Positions 14,891-22,634 of a stretch of DNA of 36,105 nucleotides are shown in pieces. The stretch spans positions 1 to 36,105 of the forward strand of contig WQVY01000022.1 in assembly GCA_009785605.1 (NCBI GenBank), read 5' to 3'. A program made the position numbers and the translations under genes. Under the pieces are notes generated by a model. The model was not told the origin of the DNA, made no database searches, and saw only the letters and a program-made list of their open reading frames with translations. Origin of the DNA: Defluviitaleaceae bacterium (GTDB lineage: Bacteria; Bacillota; Clostridia; Lachnospirales; WQUN01). Numbering within the stretch: position 1 is the first letter of the stretch; every line of letters begins with the position of its first letter.

Positions 14891-16054
14891 CTACGCGGTA
14901 CCCATTAAATTTACAAACTCCATTGCCCACGCTTCTGCCTCATGTATATCCGCTATATCGTTAACTTCCTTTACAGTATATGAGTCAAAGGCCTCGGCTA
15001 TTAATGCCGATATGCCATAAAAGTCGATTTTGTTGTTTAAGTAGCGGCCTACTGCCCACTCATTAACGGCATTCATGACTGCGGGCAACGTGCCGCCTAC
15101 ATCTGCCGCATGTTTTGCCAAGGCAAGACATGGGAAGCGCTTCATATCAGGGGCTTCGAATGTCAAATCCTTAGTTGTCAGAAAATCCAGCCGCGGGTAG
15201 TTATTACTTACCCTATCCGGCCCGGCCAATGCGTATAATATTGGCAGCCTCATATCTGGCGTCCCCATTTGTGCCATTATTGCACCATCTATAAACTGCA
15301 CCATCGAGTGTATTATGCTTTGTGGGTGCACCAATATTTCTATATTTTCCATGGGCTGGCCAAAGAGCCACATGGCCTCTATTAACTCCAACCCTTTGTT
15401 CATAAGGGTCGCGCTGTCTATTGTTATTTTGGGGCCCATTGTCCAGTTTGGGTGACGCAGGGCATCCGCCGCCGTTGCTGCTGCTATATGCTCTTGCGGC
15501 CACGTGCGAAACGGCCCACCAGACGCGGTTAGTATTATCTTTTCGACTCCTACATCATTGCCCGTTAATTTGCCTTGCAAACACTGCAAAATAGCAGAAT
15601 GCTCGCTGTCTATTGGGACGATGCGCACGTTATTGTCCCGTGCAAGCCCCATAATCAAGCCACCGGCAGTGACCAAGCTCTCTTTGTTGGCAAGAGCTAT
15701 ATCTTTGCCAGCTCTTATAGCCGCCAAAGTAGGCGAAAGTCCAGCTTTTCCTACAAGCGCATTAACAACAACTTCGACCGGGTCATGCACTGCACACGCT
15801 ATAAGCTCGTCATCGCCGGTTAAAATTTCTGTTTTCACGCCTTTGTGTTGCAATAGTTTTTCCAGTTCTATGGCCCGTGCCCCGTCTGGGACCCATACCA
15901 TATCTGGCCGAAACTCATCTGTAAGTGCTGCCAATAATGGGACATTTGCGTTGCCAGTAAGCACTCTAACACGCGCATTGGGCAAGCACTTGCGCACAAC
16001 ATCCAATGTTTGTGTTCCAATAGAGCCTGTGGCCCCTAAAACAGAAATATTCAT
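14891..16054 (-). CDS. dxr: 1-deoxy-D-xylulose-5-phosphate reductoisomerase
   Basis: Dxr converts DXP to methylerythritol 4-phosphate, the committed step of the MEP pathway. The 387-residue protein starts MNISVLGATGSIGTQTLDVV, the NADPH-binding Rossmann motif. It has the metal and substrate motifs IVPIDSEHSAIFQC-like (here VPIDSEHSAILQC), TASGGPFR, LRHPNWTMGPKITIDSATLMNKGLE and a C-terminal helical domain. The ATG at 16054 begins one base after the cdsA stop codon (TGATATG), so translation is probably coupled; the ribosome site GGTGTG is weak. A TTG eight codons earlier also keeps the frame open but adds residues not seen in the family. Confidence 0.96.
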   Translation of the reverse strand: MNISVLGATGSIGTQTLDVVRKCLPNARVRVLTGNANVPLLAALTDEFRPDMVWVPDGARAIELEKLLQHKGVKTEILTGDDELIACAVHDPVEVVVNALVGKAGLSPTLAAIRAGKDIALANKESLVTAGGLIMGLARDNNVRIVPIDSEHSAILQCLQGKLTGNDVGVEKIILTASGGPFRTWPQEHIAAATAADALRHPNWTMGPKITIDSATLMNKGLELIEAMWLFGQPMENIEILVHPQSIIHSMVQFIDGAIMAQMGTPDMRLPILYALAGPDRVSNNYPRLDFLTTKDLTFEAPDMKRFPCLALAKHAADVGGTLPAVMNAVNEWAVGRYLNNKIDFYGISALIAEAFDSYTVKEVNDIADIHEAEAWAMEFVNLMGTA

Positions 16055-16055
16055 A

Positions 16056-16889
16056 TCACACCATCCATGGGTGCCCAACTACTCTCATGAGCACACTCAT
16101 AACCAGATATACTATGGGCGCAACAATTATCACGCTGTCTGCCCTGTCCAACACACCGCCATGCCCAGGCAAAAGCGACCCAAAGTCCTTAACCCCTGTG
16201 CGGCGCTTAATGGCAGATGCAGCCATATCACCAACAATGCAAAATGCTGCCCCAAAAAACGAAATCACTGTAGCAAAAAGCACAAAATTAACTGTAGCCT
16301 CCGGGTCTGCAAAGCGCACAACAAAAAAGCCGTATGTCAGCCCCAAAAGTGTAGCGCCAAGCACACCGCCAATTATCCCCTCTACAGACTTTACAGGGCT
16401 TGGGGAATTTTTGAGTTTATGACGGCCAAAATTGACGCCGGCAAGATATGCAAATGTATCGCAACCAAAGGCACTAATAAAAATCAACCATATATACAAC
16501 TGCCCCAGCGGGTGGTCACGTACCAACACGATAAACGAAATCAAAAACGGTACATACAAGAAGCCATATACCGTCACAACTATATCTTCTAATGCAAGCC
16601 GGTTAAACAGCACAACCAGCAATGTCTGCACGCAAATTATAAAAAGCGTAAGTGCAATCAATAACCAATGTCCCGCGCCAAAAGCAAAAACCGCCGCAAA
16701 ATAAACCACGGTAAAAACATAGCCCACGATATGGACAGGCTTGTCCGATTTAGAAAAAGCTACATACAGCTCTCGTAGTCCCATCAGCGATAAAATCGTA
16801 CACATCAAAAGTAGAGGCAACCCGCCGTGGTGGACTATAAGTATCACCAGCGGCAGGCCAACAATGGTAGTTATCAGGCGCTTTATCAA
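16056..16889 (-). CDS. cdsA: Phosphatidate cytidylyltransferase
   Basis: CdsA makes CDP-diacylglycerol from phosphatidate and CTP for phospholipid synthesis at the membrane. The 277-residue protein has about eight hydrophobic segments and the complete family signature SAIKRRTGVKDFGSLLPGHG followed by GVLDRADSV. The likely start is TTG (16889-16887), which lies eight bases after AGGAG; the first residues would be MIKRLITTIVGLPLVILIV. No suitably placed ATG is available. It sits between the YbjQ-like gene and dxr, the usual uppS-cdsA-dxr order with one gene inserted. Confidence 0.95.
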   Translation of the reverse strand: MIKRLITTIVGLPLVILIVHHGGLPLLLMCTILSLMGLRELYVAFSKSDKPVHIVGYVFTVVYFAAVFAFGAGHWLLIALTLFIICVQTLLVVLFNRLALEDIVVTVYGFLYVPFLISFIVLVRDHPLGQLYIWLIFISAFGCDTFAYLAGVNFGRHKLKNSPSPVKSVEGIIGGVLGATLLGLTYGFFVVRFADPEATVNFVLFATVISFFGAAFCIVGDMAASAIKRRTGVKDFGSLLPGHGGVLDRADSVIIVAPIVYLVMSVLMRVVGHPWMV

Positions 16890-16933
16890 TGCATCATCTC
16901 CTAAAATCGCATACAAACGGCAAGAACTGCAAG

Positions 16934-17206
16934 TTACTTATAACGTACCGCCGTACCCCATACCATAATCTGTACCCCGGCATCGGATGATTCTTTATCA
17001 AAAAAAACTTTTACAATTGCATCTGCACCCAGTTGCCTGGCTTTTGCAATCATACTTTCGGCTGCGCGTTCTACGCCTTCTTCAATTACATCGCCCCAGC
17101 CTTTAGTGGTAAACCTTACCTTAATAGGCGGTACGCCCACGCCGGTTACCAAACCTATAACCTCTATATCCCTACCCGGTATAGTATCTGTGTTGACAAG
17201 TAGCAT
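16934..17206 (-). CDS. YbjQ family (UPF0145) putative metal-binding protein
   Basis: The 90-residue protein matches the YbjQ/UPF0145 family: it starts MLLVNTDTIPGRDIEVIGLV, contains the helix VERAAESMIAKARQLGADAI, and ends with strands VKVFFD and VQIMVWGTAV. Members form pentameric or decameric rings in structural studies; a heavy-metal-binding role has been proposed from structure but is not proven. AAGGATGG precedes the ATG. The gene lies 20 bases after uppS and 44 bases before cdsA. Its presence between two envelope-lipid genes is less usual than the direct uppS-cdsA join. Confidence 0.85.
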   Translation of the reverse strand: MLLVNTDTIPGRDIEVIGLVTGVGVPPIKVRFTTKGWGDVIEEGVERAAESMIAKARQLGADAIVKVFFDKESSDAGVQIMVWGTAVRYK

Positions 17207-17226
17207 TGTAAATCCATCCTTTTAAA

Positions 17227-17931
17227 TTATTCCTTTGGCCGCCCGCCAAACCTACGCGCCCTGCCCTCAAAAGAAGCCAACGCTTTATTAAGCTCAGCCA
17301 CGGTAAAGTCCGGCCAAAGCGTATCGGTGACATACATCTCCGCATATGCAAGTTGCCAAAGAAGGAAGTTGCTAAGCCGCATGTCCCCGCCTGTGCGGAT
17401 TATTAGGTCCGGGTCAGGCATTGGGTAGGTGTCCAATGCACTAGCCAGTGTATCCTCGTTTATTGTTTCGGGGTTTAACCTGCCATGTACCGCATCGCAT
17501 GCAAGTTTTTTTGCTGCACGTGCCAGCTCGTCGCGGCCACCATAGTTGACGGCAAGCACAACATGCAAGCCTGTTTTCTCCTTGGTGATATCGGCAAGGA
17601 TGGCCAGTTTTTCTTGTAAGTCTGCGTCTAAGCGTGTCATATCCCCTATGAAAGACATCCGCATATTATTTTTCTTAGAATCATCGATATATTGCTGGAA
17701 GTACTCGCGAATCATATTCATAAATTCGCGCACTTCACCGGCGGGGCGGGTCCAATTTTCTGTACTAAAGACGTATACAGTCAAATATTTTATGCCCAGT
17801 GCCTCGATATCATATGAAAGCTTGCGAAGGGTTTGTGCTCCCGCCCTATGCCCCATGGAGTGCGGCATCAGGCGCTTTTTTGCCCAGCGCCCGTTGCCGT
17901 CCAGGATAATGGCCAAATGTTTAGGAATCAT
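17227..17931 (-). CDS. uppS: Isoprenyl transferase (undecaprenyl diphosphate synthase)
   Basis: UppS adds isopentenyl units in cis to farnesyl diphosphate to make undecaprenyl diphosphate, the lipid carrier for peptidoglycan. The 234-residue protein has the catalytic Asp in LDGNGRWA (Asp11) near its N-terminus, then MGHRAG, the conserved VYVFSTENW-x-R-P stretch, AVNYGGRDEL and the substrate-binding RTGGDMRLSNFLLWQLAYAE-type region. The ATG overlaps the frr stop codon (ATGA). In this operon it uses products of the dxr and ispG steps. Confidence 0.96.
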   Translation of the reverse strand: MIPKHLAIILDGNGRWAKKRLMPHSMGHRAGAQTLRKLSYDIEALGIKYLTVYVFSTENWTRPAGEVREFMNMIREYFQQYIDDSKKNNMRMSFIGDMTRLDADLQEKLAILADITKEKTGLHVVLAVNYGGRDELARAAKKLACDAVHGRLNPETINEDTLASALDTYPMPDPDLIIRTGGDMRLSNFLLWQLAYAEMYVTDTLWPDFTVAELNKALASFEGRARRFGGRPKE

Positions 17932-18482
17932 ACGGTCATGATTTCCTTGCTCTTGGCTTCTACGCGTTTGTCAAGCTCCGCTACATATTTGTCGGTTATA
18001 TCTTGGATTTCTTTTTCCATATTTTTTAGATCATCTTCGGTTACTTCGCTTTTCTTCTCTGCTTTCTTGAACGCCTCCATGGCTTCGCGCCGCAGGTTGC
18101 GGATGGCGACTTTGGATTCTTCGCCCTTCTTTTTTACGTCCTTGGACAATTGCTTGCGGCGGTCTTCTGTAAGTTCTGGGAAGTTTAAGCGTATAACTTT
18201 GCCGTCGTTTGTAGGGTTAAGCCCTAAATCAGAGGCTTGGATGGCTCTTTCTACTTCTTTTAACATGTTGGCTTCCCATGGCGCAATCATAAGCGTCCTT
18301 GGCTCGGGCACACTTATATTGCCCACTTGGCTAATAGGGACATCGCTTCCGTAGTAGTCTACGGTTAGGCGGTCCAATACCTTGGGGTTAGCACGTCCCA
18401 CGCGTATTGTCGCAAACTCATCTTCTAATACAGAGATGGTTTTCTTCATACGGTCTTCATAAGGTTTTGTGTGTTCAGACAT
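17928..18482 (-). CDS. frr: Ribosome recycling factor
   Basis: Frr, with EF-G, splits the ribosome after termination. The 184-residue protein has the normal length and motifs: M-K-K-T-I-S-V-L-E-D-E-F in the first helix, IRVGRANP, the hinge and small domain (YYGSDVPISQVGNISVPEPR), and the C-terminal three-helix bundle (RRKQLSKDVKKKGEESKVAIRNLRR). It overlaps pyrH by eight bases and uppS by four, so the three are translationally linked. The pyrH-frr-uppS order is conserved in bacteria. Confidence 0.97.
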   Translation of the reverse strand: MSEHTKPYEDRMKKTISVLEDEFATIRVGRANPKVLDRLTVDYYGSDVPISQVGNISVPEPRTLMIAPWEANMLKEVERAIQASDLGLNPTNDGKVIRLNFPELTEDRRKQLSKDVKKKGEESKVAIRNLRREAMEAFKKAEKKSEVTEDDLKNMEKEIQDITDKYVAELDKRVEAKSKEIMTV

Positions 18483-19215
18483 AATAATCCTCCTTATTAT
18501 CTACGTTCATATAGGTTCCGTTTAACTGGCCAGTGTTTGGGTGTGCACAGGCTAAAGATATACTATCCTGTGCATTTAGGTCGAATATATATGAAGGGAT
18601 ACCCGCCCCGTTGGAGAGGTGCATGGCAGCGATATCTATAACTTTAAGGTCGTTTTTAATAGCCGTGGTATAACTCAGAGTCTTGTATTTACGGGCGCTA
18701 GGGTTATCGTCTGGGATACGGTCATACACACCGTCTATATTTTTTGCGTATAGTATACAATCAGCTTCTAGTTCCGCAGCACGCAGGGCCGTTATAGTGT
18801 CTGTAGAAAAATACGGGTGGCCTGTCCCTGCTGCATTTATTAACACAGTCTGGTTTGCCATAAGCTCCAGCGCCATGTCTTTCTCGTACACACGAGTAAT
18901 GTTTGCAATTGGCATAGGCGTTAACACCGTAGCTTTGGTATCTTGCCGTTTAAATGCTTCTGCTAAGTATATTGCATTCATAACCGTAGCCAACATCCCC
19001 ATAGAGTCTGCTTTAACCCGGTCCATGTCTGGCCTAGCCTGGTGCCCACGCCACAAGTTGCCGCCACCAACAACCAGCGAAACTTGTGTGCCCGTGCTTA
19101 CAACCCGCGCAATTTGCCCAACTATTGAATCAACTGCTACATCGTTGTAGCCAGACGCAGCCATAGAATCGCCAATAGCCTGCCCGCTTAATTTAATAAC
19201 AACACGCCTATTCAT
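18475..19215 (-). CDS. pyrH: UMP kinase
   Basis: PyrH phosphorylates UMP to UDP. The 246-residue protein starts MNRRVVIKLSGQAIGDS, then VSLVVGGGNLWRG, INAAGTGHPYFSTDTITALRAAELEA and the ATP-binding loop AKNIDGVYDRIP, all typical of the hexameric bacterial enzyme. The start at ATG 19215 is set by AGGAGG; an in-frame codon 12 positions earlier lacks a site. The C-terminus continues a little past the usual end (NVDNKEDYYV). It is the first gene of the operon and has a clear promoter. Confidence 0.96.
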   Translation of the reverse strand: MNRRVVIKLSGQAIGDSMAASGYNDVAVDSIVGQIARVVSTGTQVSLVVGGGNLWRGHQARPDMDRVKADSMGMLATVMNAIYLAEAFKRQDTKATVLTPMPIANITRVYEKDMALELMANQTVLINAAGTGHPYFSTDTITALRAAELEADCILYAKNIDGVYDRIPDDNPSARKYKTLSYTTAIKNDLKVIDIAAMHLSNGAGIPSYIFDLNAQDSISLACAHPNTGQLNGTYMNVDNKEDYYV

Positions 19216-19265
19216 AATCCCTCCTGTAATACAAAAGCTAGATGCTTGCATCTGGCACTGTTCGG

Positions 19266-19294
19266 ATTATGCCAGATTTTGACGCGACATTCAA
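19266..19294 (-). promoter_or_regulatory. Sigma-A-like promoter of the pyrH operon
   Basis: On the minus strand TTGAAT (19294-19289) and CATAAT (19271-19266) are separated by exactly 17 bases. A leader of about 45 bases follows, with a small AGATGC-AA-GCATCT hairpin (19240-19253), before the pyrH ribosome site. Confidence 0.65.
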
Positions 19295-19332
19295 GGCAAT
19301 ATGTCAATAGGAAGCTGACAACCAATTAATAA

Positions 19333-19361
19333 CATATGCTTAACTCAACTAAAAGCATATG
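19333..19361. promoter_or_regulatory. Perfect eight-base inverted repeat
   Basis: CATATGCT (19333-19340) and AGCATATG (19354-19361) are perfect inverted copies with 13 bases between. The repeat ends just upstream of the proposed sigma-K-like promoter of the Cys/His-rich gene and could bind a regulator. Confidence 0.4.
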
Positions 19362-19365
19362 AGTA

Positions 19366-19392
19366 ACACAATAATGACATGTACATATACTG
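19366..19392 (+). promoter_or_regulatory. Sigma-K-like promoter candidate
   Basis: AACA around 19365-19368, then 16 bases, then CATATACTG (19384-19392) resembles the mother-cell sigma-K pattern AC, 16 bases, CATAnnnTA, with one mismatch at the last base. It would give a leader of about 30 bases. Short consensus, so moderate support only. Confidence 0.35.
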
Positions 19393-19427
19393 GTACTAAA
19401 TTAACTACAAACATGGAGGTTAGCGGA

Positions 19428-20279
19428 ATGGGAGCTTTCGAATTGCAAGATACCCGAAGCGAAGCAGTTGAGTCTGCGGATTGTCATATCCACGGCCACA
19501 TCCCCGCCCCACCAAAGAAAGTAAAAGACGAATGCATAGTGGCATACAAAGTGTATGACAGTTGCCGCCGCCAAAACTGCCTAACCGCAAGCGAGTTAGG
19601 CCCTGCAATGACAGCAGGCGAATGTATAATAGGCGAGCATGAGCATCATGTAGGCGAAATTATCCGGCCACCAGCCGGTGCCACGTCTGTTACCATGGAA
19701 AAACTAAAGATCAGCAAAATCCACGTGATAGACAAAAAGCCATGCCCATTCCGTAACGGGTTTTGGGATGTTGGTATAAAGTTCGCCTTCGATTACTGTC
19801 TTGTTTTCCGCGACTCCAGCGGATGCGTCCTTGACAGTATACACGCAAAGAATTTCTTCAACTCGAAGACAACACTCTTTGGCAGTCACGGAAGCGACCT
19901 TATCGTAGGCACAGACCTGTTTAGCAGAGACAGCGAGTCCATTACCTTCGAAGCTGCCCCATTCATCTGGGTAGAAGCCAAGGCAGTAGGCTTAGACGCA
20001 AAACTGCACCACCACCGCCACGGCAGCGAGCATAGGCGTCACGGCGAAGTGCTTATAACAATTGGGCTCTTTAGCATCATGAAGCTGTTTAGACTTGTGC
20101 ATCTTAATGTACAATCTACTGGCTTCTGCATCCCAGACGAGTGTGAAGGCAGTCATGATATTAACCCATGTGACTACTTCTCGGACCTAGATTTCCCGAT
20201 GGACATCTTCTCGCCACCGCAACGCAAGGAGTTTATGGCCGCGCGCACAGAAGGGTTTGAAGCAAAGATTTTTAGCTAG
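19428..20279 (+). CDS. Cys/His-rich protein, probable spore coat or exosporium type
   Basis: The 283-residue protein starts at ATG 19428, eight bases after GGAGG; earlier in-frame ATGs lack a site. It has 11 Cys, and a stretch ECIVAYKVYDSCRRQNCL (residues 35-52) of a kind found in uncharacterised clostridial proteins. His clusters occur at HEHHVG and LHHHRHGSEHRRHG, which could bind metal. There is no signal peptide or membrane helix. The middle looks beta-rich. Cys-rich, His-rich cytoplasmic proteins of this type in Clostridia are often spore-layer components cross-linked by disulfides, and the sigma-K-like promoter agrees with this, but the role is inferred. It is a single-gene unit ended by a strong terminator. 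Confidence 0.75.
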   Translation: MGAFELQDTRSEAVESADCHIHGHIPAPPKKVKDECIVAYKVYDSCRRQNCLTASELGPAMTAGECIIGEHEHHVGEIIRPPAGATSVTMEKLKISKIHVIDKKPCPFRNGFWDVGIKFAFDYCLVFRDSSGCVLDSIHAKNFFNSKTTLFGSHGSDLIVGTDLFSRDSESITFEAAPFIWVEAKAVGLDAKLHHHRHGSEHRRHGEVLITIGLFSIMKLFRLVHLNVQSTGFCIPDECEGSHDINPCDYFSDLDFPMDIFSPPQRKEFMAARTEGFEAKIFS

Positions 20280-20296
20280 TCTTTAATCGCAAGCAA

Positions 20297-20340
20297 AAAA
20301 ATACCCCTGCTACGGTATTATCGGTGGCAGGGGTATTTTT
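20297..20340 (+). terminator. Strong rho-independent terminator
   Basis: A perfect 14-base stem, AAAAATACCCCTGC (20297-20310) with GCAGGGGTATTTTT (20327-20340), has a 16-base loop and a T-run. It starts 17 bases after the stop codon of the Cys/His-rich gene. Confidence 0.9.
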
Positions 20341-20472
20341 GTATGTGATTCAAAAACGGTTTATTTACACAAGATATATCAATTTAGCTGCGTATATAGT
20401 ATTATAACAATACAAAGCATTATGACGTATTTACAAAGTTTATTATATATTTTTGTAAAGGAGGCTAAATCT

Positions 20473-21012
20473 ATGTCATTGTATCTGACACTGTTTCTTA
20501 TTGGTGTGGGCTTTATCGTAATCTCGATGTTATTTGGCGAGGTCCTTGACTTTGCTACTACTGGGTTTTTCTTCTTAAAGCCCAAGGTATTGGCCCTTGT
20601 TATCACCGTCATAGGCGGGGTTGGCATGATTCTGACCCCTAGGATGGGGAGCTATATGGCGTTCCCGTTTAGTTTGGCTGGCGGCTTATTTGCAGGGTAT
20701 CTGCTGTACCGCCTTGTTATTTTGCCTCTAATGAGGCTGTCGCATACCAGTACCCACGATAAACAATCGCTTATCGGCTCTATGGCCAAAGTATCATTGT
20801 CTATACCTCAAGGTGGCTTTGGGAAGATTATGTACACGGTAAACGGGTCTTTTGTAACCAGCCCAGCCCGGACAGAAGACGGTAGCGGCATTGTCAAAGA
20901 TACCGAGGTTGTTATCACTTCTATTAAAAACAATGCCTACTATGTAACAGAAAAAAGTTATCAAGAACATGAACATGCTGTACCAAGCAGTGAAGTTTTA
21001 AACGCAAATTAA
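20473..21012 (+). CDS. NfeD-like membrane protein
   Basis: The 179-residue protein starts at ATG 20473, seven bases from AAGGAGG. It has about four transmembrane segments in the first 95 residues (LYLTLFLIGVGFIVISMLFG; VLALVITVIGGVGMIL; AFPFSLAGGLFAGYLLY) and a soluble C-terminal OB-like beta domain (SLIGSMAKVSLSIPQGGFGKI to EVVITSIKNNAYYV). This is the architecture of short NfeD proteins such as Bacillus YuaF, which partner flotillins. The flotillin gene follows by 31 bases. The role in the pair is thought to be membrane microdomain organisation; biochemical detail is unsettled. Confidence 0.8.
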   Translation: MSLYLTLFLIGVGFIVISMLFGEVLDFATTGFFFLKPKVLALVITVIGGVGMILTPRMGSYMAFPFSLAGGLFAGYLLYRLVILPLMRLSHTSTHDKQSLIGSMAKVSLSIPQGGFGKIMYTVNGSFVTSPARTEDGSGIVKDTEVVITSIKNNAYYVTEKSYQEHEHAVPSSEVLNAN

Positions 21013-21043
21013 GGGTTGACCCCCATTAAAAGGAGGAAAAAGA

Positions 21044-22558
21044 ATGCCAGCTATTTTTAGCCCAGCAGTACTGTCCGCGTTGCCAATTGGCCCCCCTATG
21101 ATTGCGGCAATCGTTGTTGCAGCAATTTTTATTGTCATCTTCTCTATTTTGGCAATGTGGAAACGCGTACCTCAAAACAAGGCCGCAGTCATAACCGGCC
21201 GCAAAAAGAGGGTAATCTCCGGTAGCGGCGGTATCGTATGGCCAGTGCTCGAAAGATATGATGTCATATCTCTAGAAAACATAAAAATCCCGGTAGAAAT
21301 TAAGAGCGCCATCTCCAGCCAAGGCGTTGCAATCTCTGTAAGAAGTGTATCGGTTGTAAAAATCAAATCTGATCACGAATCTATCTATTCTGCTTTTGAG
21401 CAGTTCTACAGGGGTAATGCCAAAACCACCAGCGATGAAATTTCCACCCAGGCCAACTATATATTAGTTGGTAAATTGCGTGAAATCATCGCAAAAATGA
21501 CCGTTGAGGAAATTTATCGCGACAAAGATAAATTCTCCAGCGAAGTGCAAGAGAATGCAGCTCGGGATTTGGCCGAGATGGGCCTAGAAATTAAAGCTTT
21601 CACGGTAATGGACTTGGGAGACTCTAACGGTTACTTGGAAGCCCTTGGTCGCAAGCAAATTGCTGAAGTTAAAAAAGATGCAGATATAGCCGAAGCAGAC
21701 GCACGCAGGGAAACTACAGTAAGGACCGCCGAAGCCACCCGCCTAGGCGAAGCCGCACGCTTGCAAGCCGAGACGCAAATTGCCGAAGCCGCCAAGGAAA
21801 AGGAACTCAACGTCCAGGCCTTCCGCCAAGAAGCGGAAGCAGCAAAAGCCCAAGCCGACCTTGCATACGAAATCCAAGCCAACAAAGTCAAAAAAGAAGT
21901 AACCGATACAGAGATGCAAGTTGAGCTTCTTAGGAAACAAAGAGAGACAGAACTAGCCGAGCAAGAAGCCATAAGACGAGAAAGAGAACTAGCCGCAACA
22001 GTACACAAAGCCGCCGACGCAGAAAAATACAGGCGCGAAAAAGAAGCAGAAGCCTCCAAATACGAGCAAATTGCCCGTGCACAAGCAGAAGCTGAAGCCA
22101 TTAAGCTCGACGGTGCCTCTAAAGCAGAAGCCGTAAAAATGCAAGGTCTTGCCCAAGCAGATGTAATAAGCCAGCAAGGCTTGGCAGAAGCAGAAGCAAT
22201 AAAAGCAAAAGGTTTAGCAGAAGCTGAAGCAATGCACAAGAAAGCCGAAGCGTTTAAACAATATAACGACGCCGCTGTAACCCAAATGGTAATCGAAAGA
22301 CTACCCGAGATAGCCAAAAACGTAGCCGAGCCATTGTCAAAAACAGAAAAGATAGTAGTTGTAGACAGCGGCAGCGGCCAAGGCGGCGGGGCATCCAAAG
22401 TCTCTGGTTATGTAACAGATATCATGGCCAAACTGCCTGTCACTGTTGAAGCGCTTACCGGTGTTAACCTAGTGGATACCCTTAAGCGTTTTGCGGAGGG
22501 TGCTGGCACCAATGCCGGGGAAGTTGAAAAGGTTATTGGCGAAGTTTTAGATAACTAG
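21044..22558 (+). CDS. floT: Flotillin-like protein (FloT family)
   Basis: The 504-residue protein begins with a membrane segment (about residues 19-40). It continues with an SPFH/band 7 domain (KNKAAVITGRK-like N-end, VEIKSAISSQGVAISVRSVSVVKI, EMGLEIKAFTVMDL) and a long Ala/Glu/Lys coiled coil (about residues 200-410) with many EAEA and AEAxK repeats. The C-terminal tail contains a Gly/Ser linker (GSGQGGGASK) before a last helical stretch. Flotillins assemble into membrane microdomains that affect signalling and protease activity. AGGAGG precedes the ATG. It forms an operon with the NfeD-like gene and is ended by a terminator. Confidence 0.93.
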   Translation: MPAIFSPAVLSALPIGPPMIAAIVVAAIFIVIFSILAMWKRVPQNKAAVITGRKKRVISGSGGIVWPVLERYDVISLENIKIPVEIKSAISSQGVAISVRSVSVVKIKSDHESIYSAFEQFYRGNAKTTSDEISTQANYILVGKLREIIAKMTVEEIYRDKDKFSSEVQENAARDLAEMGLEIKAFTVMDLGDSNGYLEALGRKQIAEVKKDADIAEADARRETTVRTAEATRLGEAARLQAETQIAEAAKEKELNVQAFRQEAEAAKAQADLAYEIQANKVKKEVTDTEMQVELLRKQRETELAEQEAIRRERELAATVHKAADAEKYRREKEAEASKYEQIARAQAEAEAIKLDGASKAEAVKMQGLAQADVISQQGLAEAEAIKAKGLAEAEAMHKKAEAFKQYNDAAVTQMVIERLPEIAKNVAEPLSKTEKIVVVDSGSGQGGGASKVSGYVTDIMAKLPVTVEALTGVNLVDTLKRFAEGAGTNAGEVEKVIGEVLDN

Positions 22559-22581
22559 ATTTGACACAACCTCTTATAGCC

Positions 22582-22626
22582 AAGGCTGTTGTATATCGCG
22601 AAAGCGGTAGGCAACAGCCTTTTTTG
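22582..22626 (+). terminator. Terminator after the flotillin gene
   Basis: AAGGCTGTTG (22582-22591) pairs with CAACAGCCTT (22612-22621), followed by T residues. It starts 23 bases after the flotillin stop codon. The transporter gene from the other strand ends at 22635, so the element separates the convergent units. Confidence 0.85.
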
Positions 22627-22634
22627 TGGAGTTT

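Noticed and set aside
15504..16592. Plus-strand open frame of 362 codons opposite dxr and cdsA
   Set aside because: It spans the junction of two well-supported genes and shows no domain; it is a shadow.
21631..22398. Minus-strand open frame of 255 codons opposite the flotillin coiled coil
   Set aside because: Ala/Ser-rich product arises from the Ala/Glu-rich repeats of flotillin read backwards.
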